From contig CAJULP010000068.1 in NCBI GenBank assembly GCA_910587295.1, positions 1 to 64,000 on the forward strand: a stretch of 64,000 nucleotides of DNA. The letters run 5' to 3'. How positions within the stretch are numbered: position 1 is the stretch's first letter; the number at the start of each line of letters is the position of its first letter. This document shows, piece after piece, positions 44,028 to 52,880 of the stretch. The notes under the pieces were generated by a model. The model made no database searches and was not told the DNA's origin. It saw only the letters and a program-made list of their open reading frames with translations. Made by a program: the position numbers and the translations under genes. This DNA comes from an uncultured Lachnospiraceae bacterium. Its GTDB lineage: Bacteria; Bacillota; Clostridia; Lachnospirales; Lachnospiraceae.

Positions 44028-44366
44028 TTAAATTTCTTTCCTGCACATCTCAATCAGCTGCTTCTTAATCCTGCGGAGCATCTTGAAAATAGCATTCTGC
44101 GACACACCCTTCATCTTTGCGATCTCTTCCTGCGAATACTCTCCAATATCATACAGGTGGTACAGTTCCTGGTCATCCTCCGGCATCTCGGACAGTTTCT
44201 CATAAAAAAGTTCCTTCTGTAGATCAGGCTCTTCCACTGTCATCTCCGCGAGTTGCTTTGCGTACGTACTGATATCCGGATTCTTCGTCCCCATCAGCCT
44301 GTCCATAGACAGGTCCCAGTTTTTTTCTGACTTTTCAACCAGGTGCTGTGCCTTCCATTCTTCCAC
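44028..44366 (-). CDS. Sigma-70 region 4-like protein, probably truncated mobile-element gene
   Basis: A 112-aa reading from a GTG at 44366. The C-terminal half is sigma region 4: MPEDDQELYHLYDIGEYSQEEIAKMKGVSQNAIFKML. The N-terminal half (EEWKAQHLVEKSEKNWDLSMDRLMG) matches the pattern of the small sigma-like regulators of Tn916/ICE-type elements. In-frame codons continue upstream of the GTG for about 15 residues to a stop, so the N-terminus seems cut where the recombinase tail on the other strand begins (near 44365). Confidence 0.65.
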   Translation of the reverse strand: MEEWKAQHLVEKSEKNWDLSMDRLMGTKNPDISTYAKQLAEMTVEEPDLQKELFYEKLSEMPEDDQELYHLYDIGEYSQEEIAKMKGVSQNAIFKMLRRIKKQLIEMCRKEI

Positions 44367-44484
44367 GGCGGAAAGGGAAAAGCAATTATCCGAAATCGTG
44401 GAAATACTGATTGATTACATATCTGTTGGCAAGCGAATTCCCGGCACAAGGAACGTTCCCATTGAAATCCACTGGAATTTCTAA
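44350..44484 (+). pseudogene. C-terminal remnant of a serine recombinase
   Basis: An open stretch ending EKQLSEIVEILIDYISVGKR then PGTRNVPIEIHWNF-stop, without start codon. The IEIHWNF ending and preceding helix are typical, as I recall, of large serine recombinases of Clostridia. It is antiparallel to and abuts the sigma-like gene, a probable deletion junction. Confidence 0.45.
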
Positions 44485-44787
44485 GGAAAGCACTGACGAA
44501 ATCAATACTTCTCTAATTTCATAAACCTATTAACCAAAAGTTGTTCTTATATGATCGCACCAGAGGGAACAGCATGGCTGAATTGTTACTTCCAAACCAT
44601 GGAAATCATAAATTACCATGCATGATTACAAACATCCTGCCCACACTATACCAAAGAACACGACACTGTGTTCTACAGGCAGATTTGTATGTAAAAATGG
44701 AGGTTAGTGTGAAAAATAAATTTTTCACACACGAATTTGTGCCTGCGGCCTCAGATTCGCAGGTTACGGAAAGGTATGGTTATTTTT
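44485..44787. other. Intergenic region in the remnant zone
   Basis: About 300 bp; open frames here are short and lack ribosome sites. A perfect palindrome TGTGAAAAATAAATTTTTCACA (44708-44729) lies about 60 bp upstream of the DUF3892 gene and could be an operator or terminator. Confidence 0.4.
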
Positions 44788-45093
44788 ATGGGAAATAAAT
44801 CAAACGACACAGAACTGACTGCCGCTTTGGCAAAAAACACGCTGGATGAAATCCCCCAGCCGAAACAAGACGCAAAAGAAATCGTCGGACTGATCCGGCA
44901 CAGCGGAAAGATTGACGGTTATCAGCTTTCCGATCATTCTACCGTCAGTAAAGCCGAGGGTGTACAGATGGCAAAAAACGGCGACATCAAAGGGGTTGGG
45001 GTAGCCCACCGGGGAGACACGGAATACCTAAAATCCATCCCCGACGGTTCGGAAAATAACAACTTAGGAAGTCTTCCTACCGTATCGGGCTGA
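44788..45093 (+). CDS. DUF3892-containing small protein
   Basis: About 101 aa from ATG 44788 (an ATG at 44776 is nearer GGAAAGG). It contains IVGLIRHSGKIDGYQLSDHSTVSKAEGVQMAKNGDIKGVGVAHRGDTEYLKSIPDG...NNLGSLP split as the DUF3892 pattern: a basic strand, a G-I-x-x-Y-x-L turn and the YL(K/R)S.PD..NNL.(S/N)LP end. DUF3892 proteins are small, common on Firmicutes chromosomes and elements, with no known function. A hairpin follows the stop. Confidence 0.75.
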   Translation: MGNKSNDTELTAALAKNTLDEIPQPKQDAKEIVGLIRHSGKIDGYQLSDHSTVSKAEGVQMAKNGDIKGVGVAHRGDTEYLKSIPDGSENNNLGSLPTVSG

Positions 45094-45097
45094 CTAT

Positions 45098-45120
45098 AAG
45101 GGCTGCAAAAAGCAGCCCTT
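45098..45120. terminator. Hairpin between convergent genes
   Basis: Perfect 9-bp stem AAGGGCTGC/GCAGCCCTT, loop AAAAA, between the DUF3892 gene and the UroD-family gene. U-tracts are weak. Confidence 0.65.
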
Positions 45121-45125
45121 ACTGA

Positions 45126-46190
45126 TCACTTCTTATATGTCCGGCACGCATCCACGTATGCCAGGATATTTTCAAAAGGAACTTCCGGCTCCAGCAGATG
45201 GGTAGGCGCCACAAAAAGTCCGCCCTTATCCCCGGCAATATCCAAGTTACGCCATACCGTCTCTTTTACCTCTTTGGGTGTGCCATGAGGCATCACCGTC
45301 TGGGTGCCTATGGTTCCATGGAAGGATATCTTATCCCCATACTTCCGGTAAATCTCCTCAAAATCCATGCACTCACTCTGGATCGGGTTTAGCACGTCAA
45401 TCCCTGCCTCGATCAGATGCGGAATCAGCGGCTCCACAAATCCGCAGGAATGATAAAAGACGATCACTTCCGGATTTATTTTTTTCACTTCATCAATGAT
45501 CTTTTTTAACCGGGGTTTTAACCAGGTACAGTACAATTCCTCGCTCATCATGATGGTGTGCTGCATACCGATATCATCCCCCAGAAAAAGTACATCCACC
45601 CCCGCCTTCACATAAGCTTTTGCGCGGATTAAGGAAAGCTCCGTCACCTTGTCAAGCAAAACCTCGGCCATCTCATCCTCGGCCATCATATCGCAGAACA
45701 GCTCTTCCATACTTCTCATGTACCATGCGCTCTCCCAGATCGTGGTCTGCATATTCCCCAAAGCGATCAGGTCCTGTTCCTTGATCCTTCGCACCTGCTC
45801 CGCCTGATGAGAACCGTCCGCCGACGCATAATCCGGAAAAGGATAGCTTTCAATCTCCTCAACGGAGTTAAACAGTTCCATGGGATGGCGCATATAGGTC
45901 ATATGCATACTGTTTGGGGATTTTTCATGGCCGACGCCCAAGAGGTCAATATCCGCCCCTTCCGCCAAAGGCTTCTTTTCATAATATTTCCTGTACTTCT
46001 CCACATCATAATCCAAAAGGCGCAAATCTTCCACGTTCCGCCATGGCATCCCGAAATATTCCACATAATCGTCCACACCCAGTTTTTCCTTGCATACCTC
46101 CACAAGATGGGGGCAAAGGCTGAATTCTACCGGAACTCTCTCAAATCCCCGCCTGCGAAGCAGTGACAAAAAATTTTCCCTGTTTGTCAT
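45126..46190 (-). CDS. Uroporphyrinogen decarboxylase-family protein (putative corrinoid methyltransferase) 1
   Basis: A 354-aa protein with AGGAGA before the ATG. It has the UroD TIM-barrel pattern seen in MtaA/CmuA/MtbA-type methyltransferases: FLGDDIGMQHTIMMS, VIFYHSCGFVEPLIPHLIEAGIDVLNP, and an ISFHGTIGTQTVMPHGT segment. Metal ligands of the His/Cys type are seen in YHSCG. It is the last gene of the operon with a second UroD protein, the RamA-like activator and the corrinoid protein. True heme-pathway UroD is unlikely in this setting. Confidence 0.85.
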   Translation of the reverse strand: MTNRENFLSLLRRRGFERVPVEFSLCPHLVEVCKEKLGVDDYVEYFGMPWRNVEDLRLLDYDVEKYRKYYEKKPLAEGADIDLLGVGHEKSPNSMHMTYMRHPMELFNSVEEIESYPFPDYASADGSHQAEQVRRIKEQDLIALGNMQTTIWESAWYMRSMEELFCDMMAEDEMAEVLLDKVTELSLIRAKAYVKAGVDVLFLGDDIGMQHTIMMSEELYCTWLKPRLKKIIDEVKKINPEVIVFYHSCGFVEPLIPHLIEAGIDVLNPIQSECMDFEEIYRKYGDKISFHGTIGTQTVMPHGTPKEVKETVWRNLDIAGDKGGLFVAPTHLLEPEVPFENILAYVDACRTYKK

Positions 46191-46212
46191 GTTATCTTCT
46201 CCTGGTCATCCC

Positions 46213-47454
46213 CTACGGCTTCCAATACTTCTCAATACTTTCCTTTGCCAGCTCCACATACCGCTTCCCGCGGTTAAAATCCCCGTAAATGGTGCCAACC
46301 TCCCTTTGGGCCACCTCAAGGAGACACCCGCTGGCTGCCTGTGCAACGCCTTTAAAATATTCGCGGATAGCATCCTCATCCAAAGGACCCGGATTCGTCA
46401 CGTATTCTGCCCGGGGCTTACTGTAGTAGACCACATTGCTGCCTCTTAAGAACTCGCCTACCTGCCGTTCATTGTTAAAGGGCGATACCGACAGCTTCCG
46501 CAGATGCTTCCACTTGGAAACATACTCCGGCCAGATGGCGTCCACCCGCTCACAGCACCCATAGGAGAGAAGCCCAAAGCGTTTTGCCAGCCGGTCCTGA
46601 TAAGGAAACACAAATTCCCCGAACATATCCGTGGAAATAGCCGTGGCTTCCTGAGCCTCCAAAAAGCCCCAGCACTGGGTTGTCTTCGTCACGTTTTCCG
46701 ATGGCAGTTCACTGTTAAACGCAAAGCTTTCCTGGGCTACAGGGCTGATTCCCACAGTGGGGAGCAGCAGGTTTTCCTTTTCCAGAAAATCATAATAATT
46801 TTCATAGACCGTGCAAGCCATATCCATTACCTGATGAAGCTCGTCACTGTAATCGTACATGGAATAGTAATAATTCTCCATACCCATTAAGGCAACCAAA
46901 GGATTGGTGATAGCCCCCGGCAGACTTCCCATCACCATCCGCACCGGCAGGATATCCCCGAACAGATCGGATGCCAAGTCAATTCTCCTCTGGGTTCCTT
47001 CTCTGTCAACACCAAAACTGCCGCCCTTAAGTTTATCCATATCCTCATCCAGATCCCCGATCACAGGGTCGATATGGTAACCGATGGATTTTTCTTTCAT
47101 GCTCTTTGATATCTGCGCCCTGATTCCAAAAGGGGATAGATAAGTCTGCCACTCAACGTCGTAAGTGGCGGATATGGGCGTATCGTCATCAAAAAGCTCC
47201 CGCCCCACCAGCGTACTAAGCAGAGACCGTTCCATCTCCTTTGCCTCTTCCCCGGTACATTTCAGTCTTGGCTCGATGACTTCATCCGGGAAATTAGAAA
47301 ACAAAAGCCGCACGGTAGGCAGCTCCCTTCTCCCTTCCTTAAGAGCCTGCCACTTTTTCATGACTTCCTTATTCTTGTCTGAATTGGCATACTCTGCCTG
47401 CTTTTCTGCCAGGCTTCTTAACCGCTCCCTGTCTTTTGCATTAACCGTCTCCAT
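46213..47454 (-). CDS. Uroporphyrinogen decarboxylase-family protein (putative methyltransferase) 2
   Basis: A 413-aa protein with CAGGAGG before the ATG. It is longer and more divergent than its neighbour: an N-terminal helical region, then VRLLFSNFPDEVIEPRL, PGAITNPLVALMGMENYYY, and a late SYGCCERVDAIWPEYVSKW that aligns with the Cys/His-containing strand of UroD-like methyltransferases. The end has VFENxx-type barrel closure. Likely the substrate-specific methyltransferase of the cluster. Substrate unknown. Confidence 0.75.
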   Translation of the reverse strand: METVNAKDRERLRSLAEKQAEYANSDKNKEVMKKWQALKEGRRELPTVRLLFSNFPDEVIEPRLKCTGEEAKEMERSLLSTLVGRELFDDDTPISATYDVEWQTYLSPFGIRAQISKSMKEKSIGYHIDPVIGDLDEDMDKLKGGSFGVDREGTQRRIDLASDLFGDILPVRMVMGSLPGAITNPLVALMGMENYYYSMYDYSDELHQVMDMACTVYENYYDFLEKENLLLPTVGISPVAQESFAFNSELPSENVTKTTQCWGFLEAQEATAISTDMFGEFVFPYQDRLAKRFGLLSYGCCERVDAIWPEYVSKWKHLRKLSVSPFNNERQVGEFLRGSNVVYYSKPRAEYVTNPGPLDEDAIREYFKGVAQAASGCLLEVAQREVGTIYGDFNRGKRYVELAKESIEKYWKP

Positions 47455-47471
47455 TTAGATATCCTCCTGTT

Positions 47472-49640
47472 TTATGGTTCAAATCCCATATATTCCATAT
47501 AAAGTTCCTGAAAATCCTTATCGTTTGAAAGATTGACTTCTTTCGCCAATCCTGCCAGCCGGAAAGTGTCTTTGGCTGCCCCGCTTTCCGTCAGATATTT
47601 TACAACCCCTCTAAGGCAGCTGTTCCCTACCGCCCTCACCTTTTCTTCCAAGGATGAAGGGAAAAGCCCTATGCCCACCGCCTTATGGATATCCATTTTA
47701 TGACCAAAGCCCCCGGCCACATAAACACGCTCAATCTCATCCCAGGCTATTCCGTAGCGAAGAATCAGTGTTTCCAGCCCTGCCCGCACCGCGGACTTTG
47801 CCAGCTGGATCTCCCTTACATCCTTTTGGTAAAAGCGGATCTTCCCGTCTTTTGACAGACCGACCCCCGATTCAAAGTAAGGATCCTCCATCAAACCCGT
47901 TTCATCCACAATGCCTTCCTTGATCAGTTCATAGACACAGTCAATGACACCGGTGCCGCAGATTCCCTTGGGCTCTTCTTTGCCTATGGTTTCCGTCTTT
48001 ATGTTTCCCTTTTCCATCTCCACCTTGCAGACTGCCCCCGGTATACTCCCCATACCGCAGACAATGTTCCCGCCTTCAAAGGCCGGCCCTGCCGCCGTGG
48101 ACGCCACAAGAATCCGGTCCTTGTTCCCGATTGCAAGCTCCCCGTTGGTTCCAAGATCAATCAAAACCGAGACCTTATCCTGATCCGCAAAGCCAAGGGC
48201 GTAAAGCCCGGCCACGATATCCCCGCCTACATAGGTAGAAATCCCCGGATATACCGTAATCTCAAAGTCAGCAGAATCATGTTCCGCTTTCCCAAACAAT
48301 TCCTTTTTAGTGGTATGGATGGTATCTATGTTCACAGGCAAAAAAGGATATACTCCCAACGTTTCGCAGGAATACCCCATCAGCAGATGGATCATGGTGG
48401 TATTGCCACCGATCACCATCCGCTCCACCTGTATGTTTCCGTCCTGTGTCAGTTTCAAGGTTCCTTCCTTAAGAATCTCCCTGATCATGACCGTCAGCTC
48501 ATCCTTTTTTCCGCCGTTGGCGGCTTCGATCCGGCTGATCACATCCGCCCCATATGCCCTCTGCCGGTTAAGTGCGGTATAGACATCCGCTATTTTTCCT
48601 GTGGCAAGCTCTACCAGCTGCATGGCAATGGTGGTGGTTCCAATATCCACTGCGATTCCATATTCCCTGCCTTTATCCGGGGGAAGGACATCCTTATCTT
48701 TGCCATCGGCCTGCACAAAAAATCCTTCCTTCTCGTCCTCTTCTATCAAGATGGTGCAGTCACTTTCCGGATATGCTCTGCAGGCAAGACGGTATCCGGC
48801 CGCAAGCTCCTCATTGGAAAAAAATTTAAGATCAGCTTCCGTTTCCGGCACGCTGCCGTCTAAGACCCGGATACGGCATTTCCCGCAGCTTCCCCGGCCT
48901 GCGCATACTGCGGAAAGAAATACCCCTTCTTTTCGTAAAGTCTCTAGCAGAGTCTCTTTTTTCCTTCCCTTTATCCTTCGTTTCTGTTCTTTGTTTCTCA
49001 CGGTGATATGAACCACAGGTATGTTCCGCATCATACAGTTCACATTATCGCATCTGCTGCAGTCATGTTCCGCATAAAACCTAGAGGTATCCCGGTCTAA
49101 CAGATAGACCTGGCAGACCGTTTTTACCGGGTCATACATATAGCTTTCTTTGATCCCGATCCCTGCTTTCTGCGCGCCTGTTACCTCAAATGCCTTTTTT
49201 TGTATGGTCATGGGAATATCCGCAGGTGCTTCTACCCTGCGGACAATTCCCCGTTTCCTCTCTTTGCACAAATGTATCACAGTGTCTTTTATCGCTTCAT
49301 CCATCTGAAAAAGATAGTCGTCCGCCATAGCGTCTGCCAGCATCCCTGCCAGATAATTCCCCTCCTGAAACAAAGCGGTAGACCATTTGCCAATCTCATC
49401 CCCTACCGTATTGATTCCATAAAGCGCCTCAACGATTCCTTCTTCTTCCACCATCCGGGAATATTCATCAAAATCCCCAAACTCCAAAAGAGCCGCGGGC
49501 TTTATCTTCTCATATGCCAGAGGGAGCATTTCCGCAAGCTCCGTCATGATCTCCTCGTACAGGCTGCTGCCCGGATCCGCATGGATCATCCGGCAGACAT
49601 TTTCCTTTGATATCTGAATGTGAAACTTCGTTATTACCAC
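47472..49640 (-). CDS. RamA-like corrinoid-protein reactivase with N-terminal activation-like domain
   Basis: A 722-aa protein from a GTG with AGGGG 7 bp upstream. Residues about 1-215 resemble the MetH activation-domain fold, with an HDCSRCDNVNC cluster (Cys194, 197, 202). A 2Fe-2S ferredoxin domain follows (CAGRGSCGKC at 246-255, fourth ligand Cys287). The C-terminal 390 residues form an ASKHA ATPase (AVDIGTTTIA; LIDLGTNGEL; CGTGVIDCVYELI; VYVAGGFGHKMD). Family members use ATP to reduce Co(II) corrinoid back to Co(I). Co-transcribed with the corrinoid protein and two methyltransferase-like genes. Confidence 0.9.
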   Translation of the reverse strand: MVITKFHIQISKENVCRMIHADPGSSLYEEIMTELAEMLPLAYEKIKPAALLEFGDFDEYSRMVEEEGIVEALYGINTVGDEIGKWSTALFQEGNYLAGMLADAMADDYLFQMDEAIKDTVIHLCKERKRGIVRRVEAPADIPMTIQKKAFEVTGAQKAGIGIKESYMYDPVKTVCQVYLLDRDTSRFYAEHDCSRCDNVNCMMRNIPVVHITVRNKEQKRRIKGRKKETLLETLRKEGVFLSAVCAGRGSCGKCRIRVLDGSVPETEADLKFFSNEELAAGYRLACRAYPESDCTILIEEDEKEGFFVQADGKDKDVLPPDKGREYGIAVDIGTTTIAMQLVELATGKIADVYTALNRQRAYGADVISRIEAANGGKKDELTVMIREILKEGTLKLTQDGNIQVERMVIGGNTTMIHLLMGYSCETLGVYPFLPVNIDTIHTTKKELFGKAEHDSADFEITVYPGISTYVGGDIVAGLYALGFADQDKVSVLIDLGTNGELAIGNKDRILVASTAAGPAFEGGNIVCGMGSIPGAVCKVEMEKGNIKTETIGKEEPKGICGTGVIDCVYELIKEGIVDETGLMEDPYFESGVGLSKDGKIRFYQKDVREIQLAKSAVRAGLETLILRYGIAWDEIERVYVAGGFGHKMDIHKAVGIGLFPSSLEEKVRAVGNSCLRGVVKYLTESGAAKDTFRLAGLAKEVNLSNDKDFQELYMEYMGFEP

Positions 49641-49660
49641 TGTTACACCCCTATCGAAAA

Positions 49661-50314
49661 TTATGCGTTTTTGCCTTTTACCTTAAGCACCGCCTCTTTG
49701 GCTGTTTCTGCCGCTGACGCCGCGTCCGGTGTATAATAATCCGCCCCGATCTGCTCTGCAAAGCTGTCATTTACCGGTGCGCCGCCGATCATGACAATAT
49801 ATTTATCCCTAAGGCCCCGCTCTTTTAACCGATCAACACAGTCCTGCATCCTGGGCATGGTGGTGGTAAGAAGCGCGGACATGCAGATCACGTCAGCATC
49901 CACTTCTTCCGCTTTATCAATGAAAGCATCCGGAGCCACATCCACCCCAAGGTCATGAATCTCAAAGCCTGCTCCCTTTAACATCATAACGACAAGGTTC
50001 TTGCCGATGTCATGAAGGTCACCCTGGACGGTTCCGATCACCGCTTTTCCTACCGGCTCGTTTCCGATTTCCACCAGCTTAGGCTCTAGTACCGTAAGTC
50101 CTGCGTTCATTGCCCTTGCCGCTACCAAAACTTCCGGAACAAACACCTCATTGTTTTTAAATTTTGCGCCGATCGTCATCATACCGGCAAGCAGGCCATC
50201 GTTCAAAATTTCTTTCGGATCCATGTTCTCATCCAATGCCTGTTGTACCAGTGCCTTTACATTTTTTGCTTTCCCTTTTTGAAGCAATTCTGAAATTTCC
50301 GCAATAAGCGCCAT
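49661..50314 (-). CDS. Corrinoid (cobalamin)-binding methyl-carrier protein
   Basis: A 217-aa two-domain protein with AGGAGG before the ATG. Residues 1-85 form the helical cap domain; then GTVQGDLHDIGKNLV gives the cobalamin-binding D-x-H-x-x-G signature (Asp99, His101, Gly104), followed by a Rossmann fold (MIGGAPVNDSFAEQIGADYY). This matches MtaC/MtbC/MttC-type methyl carriers. It is the first gene of the operon and would shuttle a methyl group between two UroD-like enzymes. An operator-like palindrome lies upstream. Confidence 0.92.
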   Translation of the reverse strand: MALIAEISELLQKGKAKNVKALVQQALDENMDPKEILNDGLLAGMMTIGAKFKNNEVFVPEVLVAARAMNAGLTVLEPKLVEIGNEPVGKAVIGTVQGDLHDIGKNLVVMMLKGAGFEIHDLGVDVAPDAFIDKAEEVDADVICMSALLTTTMPRMQDCVDRLKERGLRDKYIVMIGGAPVNDSFAEQIGADYYTPDAASAAETAKEAVLKVKGKNA

Positions 50315-50452
50315 GTCTTTTCCCTCCTATTATTTTACTACATGTATTGCCGCCTTTTTGGTATATTGTAATTTACTTCCCTGATGATTTTAGGTAATTA
50401 TTTTAGATAAATATAATATTTTTACTATTTTAATTGATTCTTACCATTTGCT

Positions 50453-50467
50453 AAGGTATCATACCTT
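50453..50467. promoter_or_regulatory. 15-bp palindrome between the regulator and corrinoid operon
   Basis: AAGGTAT-C-ATACCTT, perfect 7-bp arms, about 40 bp before the AraC regulator start and 140 bp before the divergent corrinoid operon. Probable operator. Confidence 0.5.
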
Positions 50468-50507
50468 TAAAGAATTTTTTTACGCCAAAATCAAGGAGGA
50501 ATTTTAA

Positions 50508-51758
50508 TTGAAACCTTTATTATATTCCATTGTACCTCAAAAAACCCTGCAGTCCATGGCGGAAACTTTCTATGCCTGCATCCACCTGGCTATACAGATC
50601 ATCAACGATCAGGGAGAGATCCTGGTTTCCGAGGGTGATACCCATCAGTTCTGCCGTCTTTTTCAAAAACATCTCCCTCCTTTTGACACCTGTGAAAAGA
50701 CCCATGTATCGGCCAGCAAACAGGCGATCTCCATCGGGGAGCCTTATATCTTTGAATGCCATGCGGAGTTAAACCACATTGTCTATCCACTGATCAGCAA
50801 GCAGACTTTCCTCGGCTCTATTTTAGTGGGCCCTTTTTTGATGGACCGTCCGGACTCCATCCTGATCTCCAATCTCACCAAAAAATATCAGATCACCACC
50901 GATGAAGCCTTAGATCTGTATGACGAGGTAGAATCCATCCCCGTCATACCCCCTTCTAACGTGAACCATATCAGCCATCTGCTGTTTTACTTATTCTCCA
51001 ACCTAATCTCTGACAGCAAAAAAGAACTGCAGAAAAACAGCCAGAAGCTTCTCCAGCAGTCCCGGATCAATGAGTCCATCCAGCGCTACAAGGCTGAAAG
51101 CGTATGTCCATCCCCCTATCCCTATGAGCTGGAAAAGGAACTGTTAAGCAAGGTAAAGCTGGGAGATTCTCAGGGGGCAAACGCCATCTTAAACGACCTG
51201 CTCGGCTATGTGCTGTTTTCCAAAGGCACCAGCCTGGATTCCGTAAAGCCGCGGGCTTTGGAGCTTTGTTCCCTGCTGTCAAGGACAGCCATAGAAGGAG
51301 GCGCTCCTGCGGAGAGCATGCTGGCCTTAAACGGCCAGTTTTTAAAAAATCTCCAGCAGGTATCCTCCCTTGAGGGCATGTGCCATATCCTGCAGGAGGT
51401 TGTGGAGGCATTTTCGGAAAGTATGTTCAGCCATAATCTCCCGCCCAAAAATAACGATATCGTCAAAAAAGCCATGCTTTATATCTCCGAAAAGTTTAAT
51501 ACCCCGCTGACCTTAGAGAACGTTTCCGCCTACGTGCACCTGCATCCTTCCTATTTTTCCACGGTCTTTAAAAACTCCACCGGCCTTTCCTTTAAGGAAT
51601 ACCTGAACAAGGTCCGCATTGAGGAAAGCAAGATCCTTTTATTAAATACCGACTTTTCCATCATCGACATTGCCATTGCCGTAGGATTTGAGGACCAGAG
51701 CTATTTCTCAAAAGTATTTAAAAAATATACCGGAACCACCCCAAAGCAGTTCCGGTAA
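50508..51758 (+). CDS. AraC-family regulator with PocR ligand-binding domain
   Basis: A 416-aa protein starting with TTG at 50508, which has AAGGAGG 8 bp upstream. Residues about 5-140 match the PocR sensory domain: a Cys-containing CRLFQK, then CEKTHVSASKQA, ECHAELNHIVYPL and GSILVGPF. The C-terminal AraC domain (about 315-416) has both HTH motifs (TLENVSAYVHLHPSYFSTVFK; FSIIDIAIAVGFEDQSYFSKVFK). PocR domains sense small hydrocarbon-type ligands such as propanediol. Divergent from the corrinoid operon, so it most likely controls it. Confidence 0.9.
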   Translation: MKPLLYSIVPQKTLQSMAETFYACIHLAIQIINDQGEILVSEGDTHQFCRLFQKHLPPFDTCEKTHVSASKQAISIGEPYIFECHAELNHIVYPLISKQTFLGSILVGPFLMDRPDSILISNLTKKYQITTDEALDLYDEVESIPVIPPSNVNHISHLLFYLFSNLISDSKKELQKNSQKLLQQSRINESIQRYKAESVCPSPYPYELEKELLSKVKLGDSQGANAILNDLLGYVLFSKGTSLDSVKPRALELCSLLSRTAIEGGAPAESMLALNGQFLKNLQQVSSLEGMCHILQEVVEAFSESMFSHNLPPKNNDIVKKAMLYISEKFNTPLTLENVSAYVHLHPSYFSTVFKNSTGLSFKEYLNKVRIEESKILLLNTDFSIIDIAIAVGFEDQSYFSKVFKKYTGTTPKQFR

Positions 51759-51770
51759 TCTTTTATATTC

Positions 51771-52778
51771 CTACCTGTTATAAAACTCGTCCACCGCACC
51801 AAAGAATGCCTCAATATTTTCCAGAGAGGTATTCGGCGGAATATCGCATCCGCTTGCCACCACGAAATTGGGATATTTACAGCACCGCTCCATAAGAGCC
51901 AGGGTTTCTTCCCTGATCTGCTCCGGGGTTCCGTTCCTGATGATGCCGGCCGGGTCAATGTTCCCGATCACGATACTGTCTCCCGGCATGACTTTAAGCG
52001 CTTCCTCGATGTCAATGGCATTGCCAAAGCTGTATCCTGCTGCCCCGATCTCTTTGATATTGTCAAGAAGGGGAACCGCGTTCCCGCAATTATGGTATAG
52101 GATCATAAAGGAATCGTCCTCCACCGCATCCCGGATCTGCTTTACATAGGGCGTTGAAAACTCCGCGATAAGCCCAGGAGATAAAAGCCCTGCTGCCGGT
52201 TCCGCAATGGCAATCCCGTCAGCCCCCGCCTCCTTAAAGGCCTTGGCGTATTTGATCAAAAATTCCGTGGTCTTTTTCAGCACGGTCTCTACCAGTTCCG
52301 GTTCCTCATAGCATAAGACCATGATCTCCGTCATATCCAAAAGCCTGCCTGCTAACGAATAAGGACCAATGATCCCGGCAAGTACCGGACGGTCCGTGAT
52401 CAGGCCGCAGATTTCTCTGATCCCTTTCACGCACTCACCGGTCCTGCCTTCGCCCACTTCCGGCACCCGCAAGGCCTCCGCCTCTTCCTCGTCATGGATG
52501 ATGGCCGCAGTCACCGTAGGCACTTCATCGCCGCTATAGTGGATCGGGCTTCCGAAAGCCTCCGCCTCCACCGACAGGTCCATCAGACTAAAGGCCGCCC
52601 CGGTATCAAACCTCTTAGCTACCGCTTCCATACAGACGGCCTGTAAATGCCCGTCTCTTACCATCTCCTCCACCGTAAGTCCGGTGAGATGGATCCCCGG
52701 AAAAGATAAGATCGGCATAGCCTTTTTCACCGGTGCGTCAATACAATCCTGAACCCATTTTTTCATATTAAGCTTCAT
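51771..52778 (-). CDS. Uroporphyrinogen decarboxylase-family protein (MtaA/CmuA type) 3
   Basis: A 335-aa protein. It shows the MtaA/CmuA layout: AEFSTPYVKQIRDAVEDD, ILYHNCGNAVPLLDNI (His and Cys metal ligands), FGNAIDIEEALKVMP, IGNIDPAGIIRNGT and a C-terminal ASGCDIPPNTSLENIEAF with the third ligand Cys. These are the hallmarks of enzymes that pass the methyl group from a corrinoid protein to a carrier. It is better matched to that job than the two UroD proteins in the main operon. It has its own promoter. Confidence 0.85.
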   Translation of the reverse strand: MKLNMKKWVQDCIDAPVKKAMPILSFPGIHLTGLTVEEMVRDGHLQAVCMEAVAKRFDTGAAFSLMDLSVEAEAFGSPIHYSGDEVPTVTAAIIHDEEEAEALRVPEVGEGRTGECVKGIREICGLITDRPVLAGIIGPYSLAGRLLDMTEIMVLCYEEPELVETVLKKTTEFLIKYAKAFKEAGADGIAIAEPAAGLLSPGLIAEFSTPYVKQIRDAVEDDSFMILYHNCGNAVPLLDNIKEIGAAGYSFGNAIDIEEALKVMPGDSIVIGNIDPAGIIRNGTPEQIREETLALMERCCKYPNFVVASGCDIPPNTSLENIEAFFGAVDEFYNR

Positions 52779-52823
52779 AACAAACCCCCGCTTTGATACT
52801 GATTGTTATTTGGTTTCATAACG

Positions 52824-52832
52824 ATTATAGCA
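52824..52832 (-). promoter_or_regulatory. Extended -10 promoter of the third UroD-family gene
   Basis: Minus strand TGCTATAAT (TG at 52832-52831, TATAAT at 52829-52824), about 45 bp upstream of the ATG. Confidence 0.5.
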
Positions 52833-52880
52833 CCGGTCTTTTTCTTTTCTGGTAATTTCTTTGGCTCTCTATAAGTAATT

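Noticed and set aside
50315..50507. Cobalamin riboswitch upstream of the corrinoid operon
   Set aside because: I looked for the B12-box-like conserved core and saw none; the region is short, AT-rich and holds only a palindrome.
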